From positions 1 to 38,331 of the forward strand of contig CAIXWN010000113.1 in the NCBI GenBank assembly GCA_903923135.1: a stretch of DNA of 38,331 nt, read 5' to 3'. Under the pieces are notes generated by a model. That model was not told the DNA's origin, ran no database searches, and saw nothing but the letters and a program-made list of their open reading frames with translations. The translations under genes were made by a program, and so were the position numbers. Shown one piece after another: positions 8,502 through 17,328 of this stretch (position 1 is the first letter of the stretch; the number at the start of each line of letters is the position of its first letter). Source of the stretch: an uncultured Caulobacteraceae bacterium (GTDB lineage: Bacteria; Pseudomonadota; Alphaproteobacteria; Caulobacterales; Caulobacteraceae).

Positions 8502-9350
8502 ATGGACGTGGCCGACCGCTATCTGGATCAGATGATCCGGGCCCTCTGCCGCTTCGACGGCGTCGACGACTTCATCCCCATCGCCCCCGATCCGCGCCGA
8601 TCGCCGTTGAAGGCGGCCGCGCACAGGGCCATCACCGTCTTGCTCGCCGCGGGCGGCCTCGAACTGGTCCGCCGCCGCCCGTTCGACGCCGAGACCCGCC
8701 GGCTCGGCCGCGACTGGCCCGTGCACGCCGACACCATGATCGGCGTCCGGCGGCTGGAGAACCTCCGCGATCTGGTCAGGACGGTGATCCGCGAGGCGGT
8801 CCGCGGCGATCTGGTGGAGACGGGCGTCTGGCGGGGTGGCGCCAGCATCCTGATGACCGCCGCCCTGGAGGCCTATGGCGACCAGGACCGACGGGTGTGG
8901 TGCGCAGACTCCTTCGCCGGCCTGCCGCCGCCGGACCTGGATCGCTATCCTCAGGACATCGGCATGGTCTGGCACGCCATGGCGCCGTTGCAGGTCTCGC
9001 TCGAGGAGGTGAAACGCAATTTCGCCCGCTACGACCTGCTCGGCGAGCGCGTCCGCTTCCTGCCGGGCTGGTTCAAGGACACCCTGCCGGGCGCCCCCGT
9101 CGAGCACATCGCCCTGCTGCGACTGGACGGCGACCTCTACGCCTCCACCATGGACGCCCTCACCGCTCTTTACGACCGGGTCTCGCCCGGCGGCTTCGTC
9201 ATCGCCGACGACTACGGCATCGTCGAGGACACCTGCCGCCGCGCCGTCGACGATTTCCGCGCCGCCCGCGGCATCGTCGCCCCGCTCCAGGACATCGACG
9301 GCTGGGGCGTGTTCTGGCGCAAGGACGACGGTTCAGCGGAACCGGCCTGA
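8502..9350 (+). CDS. TylF/MycF-type (macrocin) O-methyltransferase
   Basis: A 282-residue SAM-dependent methyltransferase of the TylF family. Characterised members (TylF, MycF) methylate sugar hydroxyls of macrolides using Mg2+. The SAM-binding segment is VETGVWRGG at residues 105-113. It is followed by CADSFAGLP (134-142), the metal/acidic segment RLDGDLY (207-213) and IADDYG (234-239). These acidic residues correspond to the family's metal-binding site. The ATG at 8502 is chosen because the upstream in-frame residues are low-complexity and unlike the family. No macrolide or glycan cluster surrounds it, so the substrate is unknown; a surface-glycan sugar is a plausible guess. It is convergent with arfB, 10 nt apart. 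Confidence 0.88.
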   Translation: MDVADRYLDQMIRALCRFDGVDDFIPIAPDPRRSPLKAAAHRAITVLLAAGGLELVRRRPFDAETRRLGRDWPVHADTMIGVRRLENLRDLVRTVIREAVRGDLVETGVWRGGASILMTAALEAYGDQDRRVWCADSFAGLPPPDLDRYPQDIGMVWHAMAPLQVSLEEVKRNFARYDLLGERVRFLPGWFKDTLPGAPVEHIALLRLDGDLYASTMDALTALYDRVSPGGFVIADDYGIVEDTCRRAVDDFRAARGIVAPLQDIDGWGVFWRKDDGSAEPA

Positions 9351-9360
9351 AGCCGCCGGA

Positions 9361-9795
9361 TCAGTCGTCGTGCGCCGGGCGACCGCGCAGCCCCTTGACC
9401 CCGGAGCGACGGGTCTTGCTGTCCAGGCGGCGGATCTTCGAGGCCAGGGTCGGGCGGGTCGGACGGCGGGTCTTGGGCCGCACCGCGGCCTGGCGCATCA
9501 ACTCGGCCAGCCGTTCGCGCGCGGCCTGGCGGTTGAGTTCCTGCGACCGATGCTCCTGGGCGAACAACACCAGGACGCCGTCCTGGGTCAGGCGGCTGCC
9601 GGCCAGGGTCTCCAACCGCGCCTTGACGTCATCGGGAAGGCTGGGTGAGTTGCGCACATCGAAACGCAGCTCGATGGCCGAGCTGGTCTTGTTGACGTGC
9701 TGCCCCCCGGGCCCGCTGGCGCGCGCGGCCTTTTCCAGGATTTCGCCCTCGGCGGCGGCAAGCCACCAGGGGTCGCGTCGGCGGGGAGCATCCAT
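9361..9795 (-). CDS. arfB: Alternative ribosome-rescue factor ArfB (peptidyl-tRNA hydrolase YaeJ)
   Basis: A small class I release-factor-like protein of 144 residues that hydrolyses peptidyl-tRNA on ribosomes stalled without a stop codon. The catalytic GGQ is at residues 30-32 in SGPGGQHVNK. The codon-recognition domain of true release factors is missing. The C-terminus is a basic tail (RPKTRRPTRPTLASKIRRLDSKTRR), which in ArfB enters the empty mRNA channel. Size, GGQ context and tail together distinguish it from RF1/RF2 and from RF-H. Confidence 0.95.
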   Translation of the reverse strand: MDAPRRRDPWWLAAAEGEILEKAARASGPGGQHVNKTSSAIELRFDVRNSPSLPDDVKARLETLAGSRLTQDGVLVLFAQEHRSQELNRQAARERLAELMRQAAVRPKTRRPTRPTLASKIRRLDSKTRRSGVKGLRGRPAHDD

Positions 9796-9905
9796 GACGC
9801 CTCCCCAATACCCCGACCGGAGCGCGAGGTCATCCAGGCCGGGGGAGTTGCAACCGCGCCGGTTCCCGCTAGAGGGACATGCCGCACCGGAGGAGGGTCA
9901 TGATC

Positions 9906-10424
9906 ATGCGCAACGGCAACACGATTTCACTGGGACTGGGACCGGGCCTCGCCGCCCTGTCTCTGCTGGCGGCCTGCTCCAGGCCCGCCGCCCCCGGGGG
10001 CGCTGAAGGCGCGGCGTCCGGCGCCGCGCCAACCGCCACCTCCGCCCCCACCGACGCCGACAGGAAGGCCATCCTCGCCACCCTGCCCGCCGCCTACCAG
10101 GGCGCCGATCTCGACAACGGTCAGAGCAAGATCGCCCTATGCAAGGCATGCCACACCCTCAACAAGGGCGGCGAGGCTGCGGTCGGGCCCAACCTGTGGG
10201 GTGTCTTCGGACGCAAGGCCGGCAGCGCGCCCGGCTTCGCCTATTCCGACGGCATGAAGGCCTTGGGCGGCGCCTGGGACGCCGATCGGATCAACACCTG
10301 GATCAGCAAGCCCTCGGCCATGGTTCCGGGCACCAAGATGACCTACGCCGGGATGGAATCCCCAAAGGACCGCATCGACGTGGTCGCCTATCTGAAGGTC
10401 ATCACGACCGCTCCGGCGAAATAG
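9906..10424 (+). CDS. Lipoprotein class I c-type cytochrome
   Basis: Electron-carrier haemoprotein of 172 residues. I use the ATG at 9906, which is 9 nt after AGGAGG; an ATG at 9900 is only 3 nt from it. The N-terminus has a lipobox (LSLLAAC, Cys24), so the protein is probably anchored in a membrane facing the periplasm. An Ala/Pro/Thr-rich linker follows. The haem-attachment motif CKACH is at residues 79-83, and Met145 in GTKMTYAG is the likely sixth ligand. The segments GPNLWGVFGRKAG and FAYSDGM are typical of cytochrome c2/c-550-like proteins of alphaproteobacteria. Its partner oxidase or dehydrogenase is not in the window. Confidence 0.93.
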   Translation: MRNGNTISLGLGPGLAALSLLAACSRPAAPGGAEGAASGAAPTATSAPTDADRKAILATLPAAYQGADLDNGQSKIALCKACHTLNKGGEAAVGPNLWGVFGRKAGSAPGFAYSDGMKALGGAWDADRINTWISKPSAMVPGTKMTYAGMESPKDRIDVVAYLKVITTAPAK

Positions 10425-10437
10425 CCGGCGAACCGGG

Positions 10438-11208
10438 TCAGGCGTCGTAGCCGGGGCTCTGGCGGTCCAGTCGGCGAAGGCAGCCGGGCCAGGCCAGGGC
10501 CCCGCCGACGCCGCGGCTGACCTGCATCCTGACCTCGTCCTGGCTCGCCTGGGGGGCGATCAGCACGTTGTCGCGGCCGACGCTCAGGGCCATCACCTGC
10601 TGCTTGCAGGCGCGCTCGAGGTAGAACATGTGGGTCCAGCAGTCGGCGGCGGTCCGGCCGACGGTCAGGGTGCCGTGGTTGCGCAGGAGCATCATCATGG
10701 CGTCGCCCATGTCGGCCACCAGACGCTCCTTCTCCTCCGGATTGAGGGCGATGCCCTCATAGGTATGGTAGGCCAGCTTGGGCAGGCAGATCAGGGCGTG
10801 CTGGCTGAGCGGCAGCAGGCCCTCTTTCTGAGCGGACACCGCCACGCCCTGGTCGGAGTGCAGATGCATCACAAAGTGCGCGTCGTCCCTGGCGGCGTGG
10901 ATGGCCGAGTGTATGGTGAAGCCCGCCGGATTGATGAAATAAGGGGTCTCCTGGAGAATATTCCCCTCCAGATCGATCTTCACCAGCGACGAGGCGGTGA
11001 TTTCGTCGAAGAACATGCCGTAGGGATTGATCAGGAAGTTGTGCTCGGGCCCGGGAAGGCGCGCCGAGATATGGGTGTAGATCATGTCGTCCCACCCGAA
11101 GAGCGCAACCAGACGATAGAGTGCGGCCAGGTCAACGCGGACCTGCCATTCCTCGGCCGAAACCTTGCCCTGCAGCGAGCTCAGGCCCGCCAGCGATCCG
11201 TCCGCCAT
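10438..11208 (-). CDS. Class II aldolase/adducin family protein
   Basis: A 256-residue metal-dependent aldolase-fold protein. The presumed zinc ligands are H115 and H117 (MHLHSD) and H178 (LLRNHG). N-terminal family segments include GWDDMIYTHISAR and FLINPYGMFFDEITASSLVKID. Relatives cleave sugar phosphates (fuculose-1-phosphate or ribulose-phosphate aldolases) or act as decarboxylases; many alphaproteobacterial members of this length are uncharacterised, so the substrate is unknown. The ATG at 11208 has GGAGG 7 nt upstream. It is convergent with the cytochrome gene, and a small glycine-zipper protein lies upstream on the same strand. Confidence 0.9.
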   Translation of the reverse strand: MADGSLAGLSSLQGKVSAEEWQVRVDLAALYRLVALFGWDDMIYTHISARLPGPEHNFLINPYGMFFDEITASSLVKIDLEGNILQETPYFINPAGFTIHSAIHAARDDAHFVMHLHSDQGVAVSAQKEGLLPLSQHALICLPKLAYHTYEGIALNPEEKERLVADMGDAMMMLLRNHGTLTVGRTAADCWTHMFYLERACKQQVMALSVGRDNVLIAPQASQDEVRMQVSRGVGGALAWPGCLRRLDRQSPGYDA

Positions 11209-11294
11209 GGCGGTTCCTCCAGATGAAAGTCGGGCTCAATCAGACTCGCCGCCGCGGCCGACGTCAAGTCCGCCTCGCCATCGTTGCCGAAGCG

Positions 11295-11501
11295 TCAGCG
11301 CCGGTAGTGATGATGGGGGCGTGTCGCCATGTGATGGCCGATGACGCAGCCCGCCGCCGCCCCCACCAGGGCGTGATGGCCGGCCAGATGCCCCACCACG
11401 CCTCCGACGATGGCGCCGCGAACGCAGCCCCGCGCCTGCGCCGTCCCGGCCGCGCCGGTCAGGGCGCCCGCCAATGCCAGAGCCAGAGCCAATGCCTTCA
11501 T
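11295..11501 (-). CDS. Small exported glycine-zipper-like protein
   Basis: A 68-residue protein. The ATG at 11501 lies 8 nt after GGGAGG. Residues 1-23 form a signal peptide ending at AQA. The mature 45 residues are a glycine-rich hydrophobic hairpin (RGAIVGGVVGHLAGHHALVGAAAGCVIGHH), resembling glycine-zipper/YMGG-type small envelope proteins, with a His-rich tail and two Cys. The function is unknown. Regular GxxxG spacing and a good ribosome site make it a credible gene despite its size. Confidence 0.7.
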   Translation of the reverse strand: MKALALALALAGALTGAAGTAQARGCVRGAIVGGVVGHLAGHHALVGAAAGCVIGHHMATRPHHHYRR

Positions 11502-11668
11502 GTTCCGAGCCTCCCGGGGTCAGGGCCACCTGCCCTTGCCCCGTACTCGACCACGTCACTGGCGCTTTTTTGCGGCGCCGGAGCCCGTGCGACTGTCACA
11601 GACGGTCGCGGCCCCCTATCTGAGCGTCGTCGCCGCCCCGGACCGGGGCTGAACGCCAGGATGGAACC

Positions 11669-11842
11669 ATGGATGGCCCGGCCCCGCCGAAGGCCCCGAA
11701 AATCCTGAGGGACGCCGAACGCCGCCAGGCCGCCTACGCCGCAAAACGCCGCGCCTGGGCCGAAGCGGTCGGACGGCCATACCAGGACCCTCGCGACCTG
11801 CGCCCCCCGCCGGGCGAAGTCGACGCCGCGCCCGACGAGTAG
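11669..11842 (+). CDS. Possible small basic/acidic protein of 57 residues
   Basis: A short frame whose peptide starts MDGPAPPKAPKILRDAERRQ and continues with an Ala/Arg-rich helix and the segment AEAVGRPYQDPRDLRPPPGE. An AGGA at 11658-11661 gives a reasonable ribosome site 8 nt from the ATG. Strong third-position GC suits coding. No family recognised; the Arg/Ala helix followed by a Pro-rich acidic tail looks like a small soluble protein. It may be spurious. Confidence 0.4.
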   Translation: MDGPAPPKAPKILRDAERRQAAYAAKRRAWAEAVGRPYQDPRDLRPPPGEVDAAPDE

Positions 11843-11893
11843 ACCGTTAGCCGGCGCCGCCCGAGGCGGTATGGTCGCCGGCGGATCCTGAAC

Positions 11894-13336
11894 CTATCCG
11901 GTCCTCATCAGCACCGACCCGGGACCGGCTCCCCCCGCCGGTCCCGCCATGCCGCCGCCATGGGCTTCCGGCCCGGCGATCCGGCGGATCGTGTCATCGA
12001 ACATCCACGCCTGCCCCTTGCCGGCCTTTTTGGCGGCGAACAGGGCCTCGTCGGCCTCCTTCAGCAGGTCGTCGGCAACCTCGTGGCGAAGGCGGGCGCA
12101 GACGAATCCCAGGCTCACGCCCATGGGGATTCGCTGGTCGGACGGCCCGACCGCGCGGGGCACGCCGGCCAGGATCCGCGCCGCCACCTCGTCGAAGTCA
12201 TCCGGCCCGGCGATTCGGTCCAGCAGGATGGTGAACTCGTCGCCCCCGAGCCGGCCGACCAGGTCCTCGGCGCGCAGGCACCCCTTCAGGATGCCGGCCA
12301 CCTGCCGCAGCAACTCATCGCCGGCCTCGTGTCCCAGACGGTCGTTGACCTGCTTGAACCCGTCCAGATCGAGATAGACGACCCCGAACCGTTCCATGGG
12401 CCTGCGCTGGAACGCCGCCAGGCGCGCATCGAGCTGGCGGCCGAACTGTTCGCGATTGGCCAGACCGGTGAGAAAGTCATGGGTGGCCGCGTGGGCCAGC
12501 CGCTCCTCGGCCAGCCGGCGCGACTGGTCCGCCCCTCGCAGCGCCCGGGCGTTCCACCACACCAGCCCCGTGAACACGATGACATCGGCCACCGCCGCCA
12601 GGGCGTCGCCCATCTGTTCCGGATAGAGGTGGGTTCGCCCGCCGGCCCCTTCGAGCCAGCCGATCGCGATCGGCGCCAGCACGCCGACGGGAATCAGCAG
12701 CCGGGCGGTCCGTCCCCCAGGGCCGTCGTCGAAGATCGGGGCCATCAGGGCGCTGTGGCGGGTGGTCAGCTGCACGTGCCCCGCCAGCGGCAGGATCGAA
12801 GCGGCCGTGACGAGGGCCATTCCGGTGAACGGGCTCTGGGCGTAGAACGTGGACACGCCGTAGAGAGCGCCCAGCAGGGCCAAGAACGGCGGCGTAGAGG
12901 CCATCACGGCCAGAATCTGCGCCGCGCCCGCCTGTCGCTCGCCGCCGACGCGGGCCAGACCGATGGCCGCCGCGCATATGATCAGGCAAATCGCCGTATT
13001 GGAGGCCATCTGGCTCGGAGCGTTCGTCTGGGTGGCCAGTTGATCGGCAAACAGCCAGCTGTCGATCCCCAGATGGGTCCCCGCCAGAAGATCGAGCAGC
13101 TTCAGGAGCCCGACCGCTCCGCCGCCGGCCAGGGCCGCCACGGCAAGGGCCATGGTCAGAGGATGCGATTTGCGACCGATCAGCGCCCCGCCCCCCAGCA
13201 AGAGCAGGGCGACGGCCGTCGCCGAATTCATCGGCACGCCGGGCAGGAACAGTCGTTTCAACGTTTCGACGTGGAAAATCCAGCCAGCAAGCGCCGTGGC
13301 GGCCAGGCCGATCGGGATCCAGGGTAAGACGAACAT
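11894..13336 (-). CDS. Membrane-bound GGDEF diguanylate cyclase
   Basis: Makes cyclic di-GMP from two GTP. It is 480 residues from the ATG at 13336; an upstream extension to 13411 lacks a ribosome site. The N-terminal half has about seven to eight hydrophobic segments that probably form a membrane sensor region. The GGDEF domain begins near THDFLTGLANR (residues 285-295), and the active-site GGDEF is intact at 364-368. An RxxD product-inhibition site (RAED, 355-358) lies exactly five residues upstream, as in PleD, so feedback inhibition by c-di-GMP is expected. A conserved YLDLDGFKQVND segment supplies the metal-binding Asp. There is no EAL domain. It is divergent from nadK. The signal sensed is unknown. 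Confidence 0.93.
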   Translation of the reverse strand: MFVLPWIPIGLAATALAGWIFHVETLKRLFLPGVPMNSATAVALLLLGGGALIGRKSHPLTMALAVAALAGGGAVGLLKLLDLLAGTHLGIDSWLFADQLATQTNAPSQMASNTAICLIICAAAIGLARVGGERQAGAAQILAVMASTPPFLALLGALYGVSTFYAQSPFTGMALVTAASILPLAGHVQLTTRHSALMAPIFDDGPGGRTARLLIPVGVLAPIAIGWLEGAGGRTHLYPEQMGDALAAVADVIVFTGLVWWNARALRGADQSRRLAEERLAHAATHDFLTGLANREQFGRQLDARLAAFQRRPMERFGVVYLDLDGFKQVNDRLGHEAGDELLRQVAGILKGCLRAEDLVGRLGGDEFTILLDRIAGPDDFDEVAARILAGVPRAVGPSDQRIPMGVSLGFVCARLRHEVADDLLKEADEALFAAKKAGKGQAWMFDDTIRRIAGPEAHGGGMAGPAGGAGPGSVLMRTG

Positions 13337-13517
13337 TCTGTTGTGAGAGTCCCCACAGTCCTGCGCCGACGAAGCACCGCCCCCGCTGAACCACAAGCAA
13401 ACAAATGTCATATGGAGGATCGGCCGGTGGATCGGCGGCGGACAAATGCGACTGATCCGCGATCTCTTCGCTCTGCGGGTTTGACAAGCCTACAGCATCT
13501 GCGTCTCTTGCCGACCG

Positions 13518-14303
13518 ATGACAGAGCCCTTCAAGCCGGATCCCCTGCGCCTCGCCTTCGTCGCCAGCGACTGGTCGGAAGCCCAGGAGGCGCGCCGCCG
13601 CCTTGCCGCCACCTATGGCGACACCCCCGAACACCTGGCCGATGTGGTCGTCGCCCTGGGCGGCGATGGATTCATGCTGGAGGTGCTGCACCGCAACCTC
13701 GGCGCCAACCGGCCGATCTACGGGATGAACCGCGGCTCAGTGGGCTTCCTGATGAACGACTACGATGAGACCGGCCTCGTCGCCCGCATCGCCGCCGCCG
13801 AGAAGGCGATCATCCATCCTCTGCGGATGACGGCCGTCGACGCCGAAGGCCGTCGTCACCATGCCCTGGCCATCAACGACGTCAGCCTGCTGCGAGAGAC
13901 ACGCCAGGCGGGCAAGCTGCGCATCCTCATCGACGGGCGCGTGCGCATGGAGGAGCTGATCTGCGACGGGGCCCTGGTCTCGACCCCGGCCGGATCCACC
14001 GCCTACAACTTTTCGGCCCATGGGCCGATCATTCCGCTCAACGCCCAGGTGATGGCCCTGACACCGATCAGCGCCTTCCGCCCGCGGCGCTGGCGCGGCG
14101 CCCTGCTTTCGCACCACGCCCGCGTCACCTTCGAGGTGCTCGAGGCGGTCAAGCGGCCGATCAGCGCCGTGGCCGACAACGTCGAGGTGCGCCACGTGAC
14201 CCGGGTGGACGTGGTCGAGGACCGTTCGATCACCCTGTCTGTGCTCTTCGACGCAGGACGCAGCCTGGAAGAGCGCATGCTCGCCGAGCAGTTCGCCTCC
14301 TGA
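13518..14303 (+). CDS. nadK: NAD kinase
   Basis: Phosphorylates NAD to NADP. It is 261 residues, the compact form found in alphaproteobacteria. The signature GGDG is at residues 48-51 ([11 protein letters not shown]), followed by [13 protein letters not shown], the ND pair at 120-121 (NE in many homologues) and the highly conserved [14 protein letters not shown] at 150-163 that contacts the NAD ribose. The C-terminal [11 protein letters not shown] segment matches the second beta-sandwich domain. The ATG at 13518 fits the known N-terminus. It is convergent with the Nudix gene, and divergent from the diguanylate cyclase across about 180 bp. Confidence 0.96.
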   Translation: MTEPFKPDPLRLAFVASDWSEAQEARRRLAATYGDTPEHLADVVVALGGDGFMLEVLHRNLGANRPIYGMNRGSVGFLMNDYDETGLVARIAAAEKAIIHPLRMTAVDAEGRRHHALAINDVSLLRETRQAGKLRILIDGRVRMEELICDGALVSTPAGSTAYNFSAHGPIIPLNAQVMALTPISAFRPRRWRGALLSHHARVTFEVLEAVKRPISAVADNVEVRHVTRVDVVEDRSITLSVLFDAGRSLEERMLAEQFAS

Positions 14304-14318
14304 ACCGGGGGCGTTGGC

Positions 14319-15104
14319 CTATTTCACCCGGGCCAACGGCTCGACCACCGCCCCGTAACCGGCGTCCGGCGGGATCGCCAGAACCGGGCCGTCCGGAGTC
14401 TGGGTGACCACCGGCAGAACCGGCACCAGGGTGCGGCCCTGGGCGCGCACCACCGCGTCGAGCGCGTCGTCGGCCTCGGCCAGCAGTTGCAGGTTCATCC
14501 GCGTGGGAAAGATGACCGTCCGCTCGCCGGTCGCCGCCAGCCGCAGGGCCTCCGAGGGGGCGATCCATTCCGCGTCCACCGTCTCCCAGCCGTCGCACTT
14601 GGCCAGCTGGTCGGCCGGAGCGGCGGCCACATAGAACCAGGTGTCGAAACGCTTGTGCATCATCGCCGGGGTGATCCAGCGGGCGAACACGCTCAGGGCG
14701 TCCAGGTCGAGGCTGACGTCCAGTTCGGTGACCAGATCCAGGAAGGTGCGGCGGTCGTGGGCCACCTCGTCGCGCGCCGCTCCGGCGCGTTCGTCGCCGC
14801 GGAAGGTCTCGCCGTCGGCGTGGCGCGCCAGCAGGATCCCGGTCTCCTCATAGGCCTCGCGGATCGCGGCGATGCGTAGGGCCCGCTTTTCCGGCGCCGT
14901 GCGCTCCCAGCCGATCACCCGCGCCTCCCAGGCCGGATCGTGGTCGCCGGCGTGGGTCTTGCCGCCCGGAAACACCAGGGCGCCGGAAGCGAAGTCGATC
15001 TGGTGATGGCGCTTGACCATCAGCACCTCGAAGGTGGGGGTGTCGCGGACCAGCAGGATGGTCGCCGCAGGCAGGATCGGAACGGGGGGCTTTTCGTCGG
15101 ACAT
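14319..15104 (-). CDS. Nudix hydrolase with extended Nudix region (NUDT19-like)
   Basis: A 261-residue hydrolase of nucleoside diphosphate-linked compounds. The core motif REAYEETGI is at residues 82-90. The preceding VFPGGK (44-49) is separated from it by about 30 residues instead of the usual handful, an insertion also known in NUDT19/RDVF-type CoA-diphosphatases. A later WITPAMMHKRFDTWFYVA segment is typical of that group. A CoA or acyl-CoA substrate is therefore plausible, which suits the CoA-transferase gene divergent from it 90 bp away, but this remains inference. The ribosome site upstream of the ATG is weak. Confidence 0.88.
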   Translation of the reverse strand: MSDEKPPVPILPAATILLVRDTPTFEVLMVKRHHQIDFASGALVFPGGKTHAGDHDPAWEARVIGWERTAPEKRALRIAAIREAYEETGILLARHADGETFRGDERAGAARDEVAHDRRTFLDLVTELDVSLDLDALSVFARWITPAMMHKRFDTWFYVAAAPADQLAKCDGWETVDAEWIAPSEALRLAATGERTVIFPTRMNLQLLAEADDALDAVVRAQGRTLVPVLPVVTQTPDGPVLAIPPDAGYGAVVEPLARVK

Positions 15105-15194
15105 GGGCTAAGCCTAGCGCTTTTCACCGGCCTTTGCGCCAGCCACAATGGCGCGCTCGCGCAAGAATTCGTGCTTCCCCAGGGAGAACCGCCG

Positions 15195-16385
15195 GTGCTC
15201 GAAGGCCTGAAGATCGTCGAACTCGCCACCTATGTGGCCGCCCCCGTCGCCGGCATGGTGATGGCCGAATGGGGCGCCGAGGTGATCAAGGTGGAGAGCA
15301 AGGCCGGAGACCCGACCCGCCATCTCTTCCGCAGCCAGGGCCACCTGCAGGGCAATCCGGTGTTCGAGTTCGAGAACCGGGGCAAGCGCGGCGTGGTCCT
15401 CGACACCTCCACCGCCGAGGGCCGCGAGGCCCTGCTGCGCATCCTGGAATCGGCCGACGTCTTTCTCACCAACGTCCGGCCCAGCGCCCTGAAGCGGGCG
15501 AAACTCGACTTTGAATCGATCCACGAGCGGCTGCCCGGTCTGATCTATTGCAGTGTCTCAGGCTACGGCCTGGAGGGTCCCGGAGCCGAGGCCCCGGCCT
15601 TCGACATCGCCGCCTTCTGGGCCCGCTCGGGCGTGGGCTCGGCCAGTTTCCCGCGCGGGGTCGATCCCTTCCCCTGCCGCCCGGCCATGGGCGACGCCTT
15701 CTGCGGCCTGGCCACGGCCTCCGCCATCCTGGCGGCGGTGGTGGAAAAGAGCCGCACCGGCAAGGGACGGCTGGTGGAAAGCTCGCTGATGCGCTCCGCG
15801 GTGTTCTCCATCGGCTGGGACATGTCGATCCAGCTGAAGTACGGCAAGGTCTCGGCCACCCGCACACGCACCCACCTGCACGACCCGCTCAACAACTTCT
15901 TTCCCACCGCCGGCGGTCACTGGCTGTGCATCGTACCTCGCCAGGCGGCCAATGAGTGGGTGGCCATCGCCCGCGCCGCCGGCCGCGACGACCTGGCGGG
16001 CGACGCCCGTTTCGCCACCGCCCGGGCCCGATCCCAGAACGCCGAAGCCTGCGTCGCCGCCCTCGACGAGGGCTTCGCCGCCTTCAGCCTGACCGAGGCG
16101 GGCGAGCGGCTCGCCGCCAATGACGTCATCTGGGCCCCGGTGCAGACCCCCGGCGAGGTGGTCCAGGATCCCTTCGCCCAGGCCGCCGGCTGTTTCGTCG
16201 AGGTCGAGGACGCCGACGGTCTGCGCTACGCCGCCCCCGCCGCCCCCGCCCGCTTCCCCGGCGCCGACGACGGCCCCAAGCGTCCCGCCCCGAAACTGGG
16301 CCAGCACACGCGCCAGGTCTTGGCCGAGGCCGGCTATGACGATGCGGCGATCGACGCCCTTCTGGCCGGCGGCGCGGCCGTCTGA
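15195..16385 (+). CDS. Family III CoA-transferase (CaiB/BaiF type)
   Basis: Transfers CoA between carboxylic acids through an aspartyl-CoA thioester. It is 396 residues from the GTG at 15195, which has AGGGAGA 8 nt upstream; the frame is open further back but shows no similarity there. The N-terminal LEGLKIVELATYVAAPVAGM and WGAEVIKVESKAGDPTR are characteristic. The catalytic Asp is most likely the one in AMGDAFCG (about residue 172). Later signatures are RTGKGRLVESSLM and HDPLNNFFPTAGGHWL. Its relatives serve carnitine, bile-acid, oxalate or branched acyl-CoA metabolism; the substrate here is unknown. The P450/acyl-CoA dehydrogenase cluster lies 3-7 kb to the right. Confidence 0.92.
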   Translation: MLEGLKIVELATYVAAPVAGMVMAEWGAEVIKVESKAGDPTRHLFRSQGHLQGNPVFEFENRGKRGVVLDTSTAEGREALLRILESADVFLTNVRPSALKRAKLDFESIHERLPGLIYCSVSGYGLEGPGAEAPAFDIAAFWARSGVGSASFPRGVDPFPCRPAMGDAFCGLATASAILAAVVEKSRTGKGRLVESSLMRSAVFSIGWDMSIQLKYGKVSATRTRTHLHDPLNNFFPTAGGHWLCIVPRQAANEWVAIARAAGRDDLAGDARFATARARSQNAEACVAALDEGFAAFSLTEAGERLAANDVIWAPVQTPGEVVQDPFAQAAGCFVEVEDADGLRYAAPAAPARFPGADDGPKRPAPKLGQHTRQVLAEAGYDDAAIDALLAGGAAV

Positions 16386-16415
16386 ACGGCGTTTAGTTCA
16401 ATTTTTTCAATGTGA

Positions 16416-16457
16416 TTGACGATAACTTGACGTTGCGGCGCCTTGCGCCCCTTTACA
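16416..16457 (+). promoter_or_regulatory. Weak candidate promoter for the TonB-like gene
   Basis: The 130-bp gap has two TTGACG boxes (16416-16421 and 16427-16432) in an AT-richer patch. A TTTACA-like -10 at 16452-16457 is 19 bp from the second box. Spacing is longer than ideal, so this is a tentative call. Confidence 0.25.
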
Positions 16458-16515
16458 GTCCGCCGAATCCGGGTTGACCTTACGGCAACCAAAACGCCGG
16501 ACTGGGAGGTTCGCC

Positions 16516-17226
16516 ATGATCGTTCGCCAGACCCTTGTGTCCCCGCAGGCGCCAGCCGGCGTCCGCCGCCCCAGGCGCAGCCGCCGCCTCACCCTGGCCG
16601 TTGGCGCCTCGGTGGCGGCTCACCTGGCGGTGGGCGGCTATCTGCTCAACGCCACCTTCCACCCTTTCAGCCTGCCCGAGCAAAACACCCCGACCTCGAC
16701 CATAGACGCCCGGACCATCACCCTCGTCCCTGACCGGCCGCTGAGACCGGCCACGCCGCCGCCGCCGCGAGCCAACGTGCGGGCCACGCAGGGCCCGGTT
16801 CCGCCGACGGTCGAGACCCTGCCCGTCCGCCCGGTCCAGTCACCGCCGCCCGAGTTTCTGCCCCAGCGGACGGACCTGCTCGGGGACGGCCTGACCACCG
16901 CGCCGCCGCCGACCCTGCTGTCGCCCACGGTGATCACCAACCCGGCCTGGCGCGCCCGCCCCAACGCCGACCAGGTGGCCCGCGCCTATCCCGAACTGGC
17001 GGCCCGCCAGGGCGTCGGCGGCGTGGTGCTGCTGAACTGCGAGGTCACCGCCGCCGGCGAGGTGCCGACCTGCGACGTGGTCAGCGAGTCCCCCACGGGC
17101 TACGGCTTCGGCAAGGCCGCCCTCAGCCTCACCCGCTACTTCCGCATGAACCCGCGCACCGAGAACGGCCAACCCGTGGGCGGCGCCACGGTGCGCATCC
17201 CCATCCGCTTCGCCGTGGCGGGGTGA
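16516..17226 (+). CDS. TonB-family energy transducer-like protein
   Basis: A 236-residue protein anchored in the inner membrane and spanning the periplasm. The ATG at 16516 is preceded by GGGAGG with 6-nt spacing. It has a short basic cytoplasmic tail (RRPRRSRR), one membrane segment ([20 protein letters not shown], about residues 29-48) and a proline-rich linker (about 75-150). The C-terminal TonB-like domain has [26 protein letters not shown] and [15 protein letters not shown]. The paired cysteines (LLNC and PTC) are common in alphaproteobacterial TonB-domain proteins. It would transmit energy to outer-membrane receptors, but no ExbB/ExbD or receptor gene is near, so it may have another envelope role. 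Confidence 0.88.
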   Translation: MIVRQTLVSPQAPAGVRRPRRSRRLTLAVGASVAAHLAVGGYLLNATFHPFSLPEQNTPTSTIDARTITLVPDRPLRPATPPPPRANVRATQGPVPPTVETLPVRPVQSPPPEFLPQRTDLLGDGLTTAPPPTLLSPTVITNPAWRARPNADQVARAYPELAARQGVGGVVLLNCEVTAAGEVPTCDVVSESPTGYGFGKAALSLTRYFRMNPRTENGQPVGGATVRIPIRFAVAG

Positions 17227-17328
17227 GGACCGCGACCTTGTGCGCCGTAGACCAGTCTTCGGGGCCGCCCGGCTATCGCGCACCACGCGCCGGGCCTCCT
17301 GGTCGGGCGAAGGTCAGGCCCCCGATCC

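Noticed and set aside
9879-9905. Earlier start for the cytochrome c gene
   Set aside because: Would place the ribosome site inside the coding sequence and spoil the signal peptide; the ATG at 9906 has ideal spacing.
11960-13327. 455-codon frame opposite the diguanylate cyclase
   Set aside because: Shadow; composition of Arg/Gln/Pro without motifs, while the opposite frame has an intact GGDEF domain.
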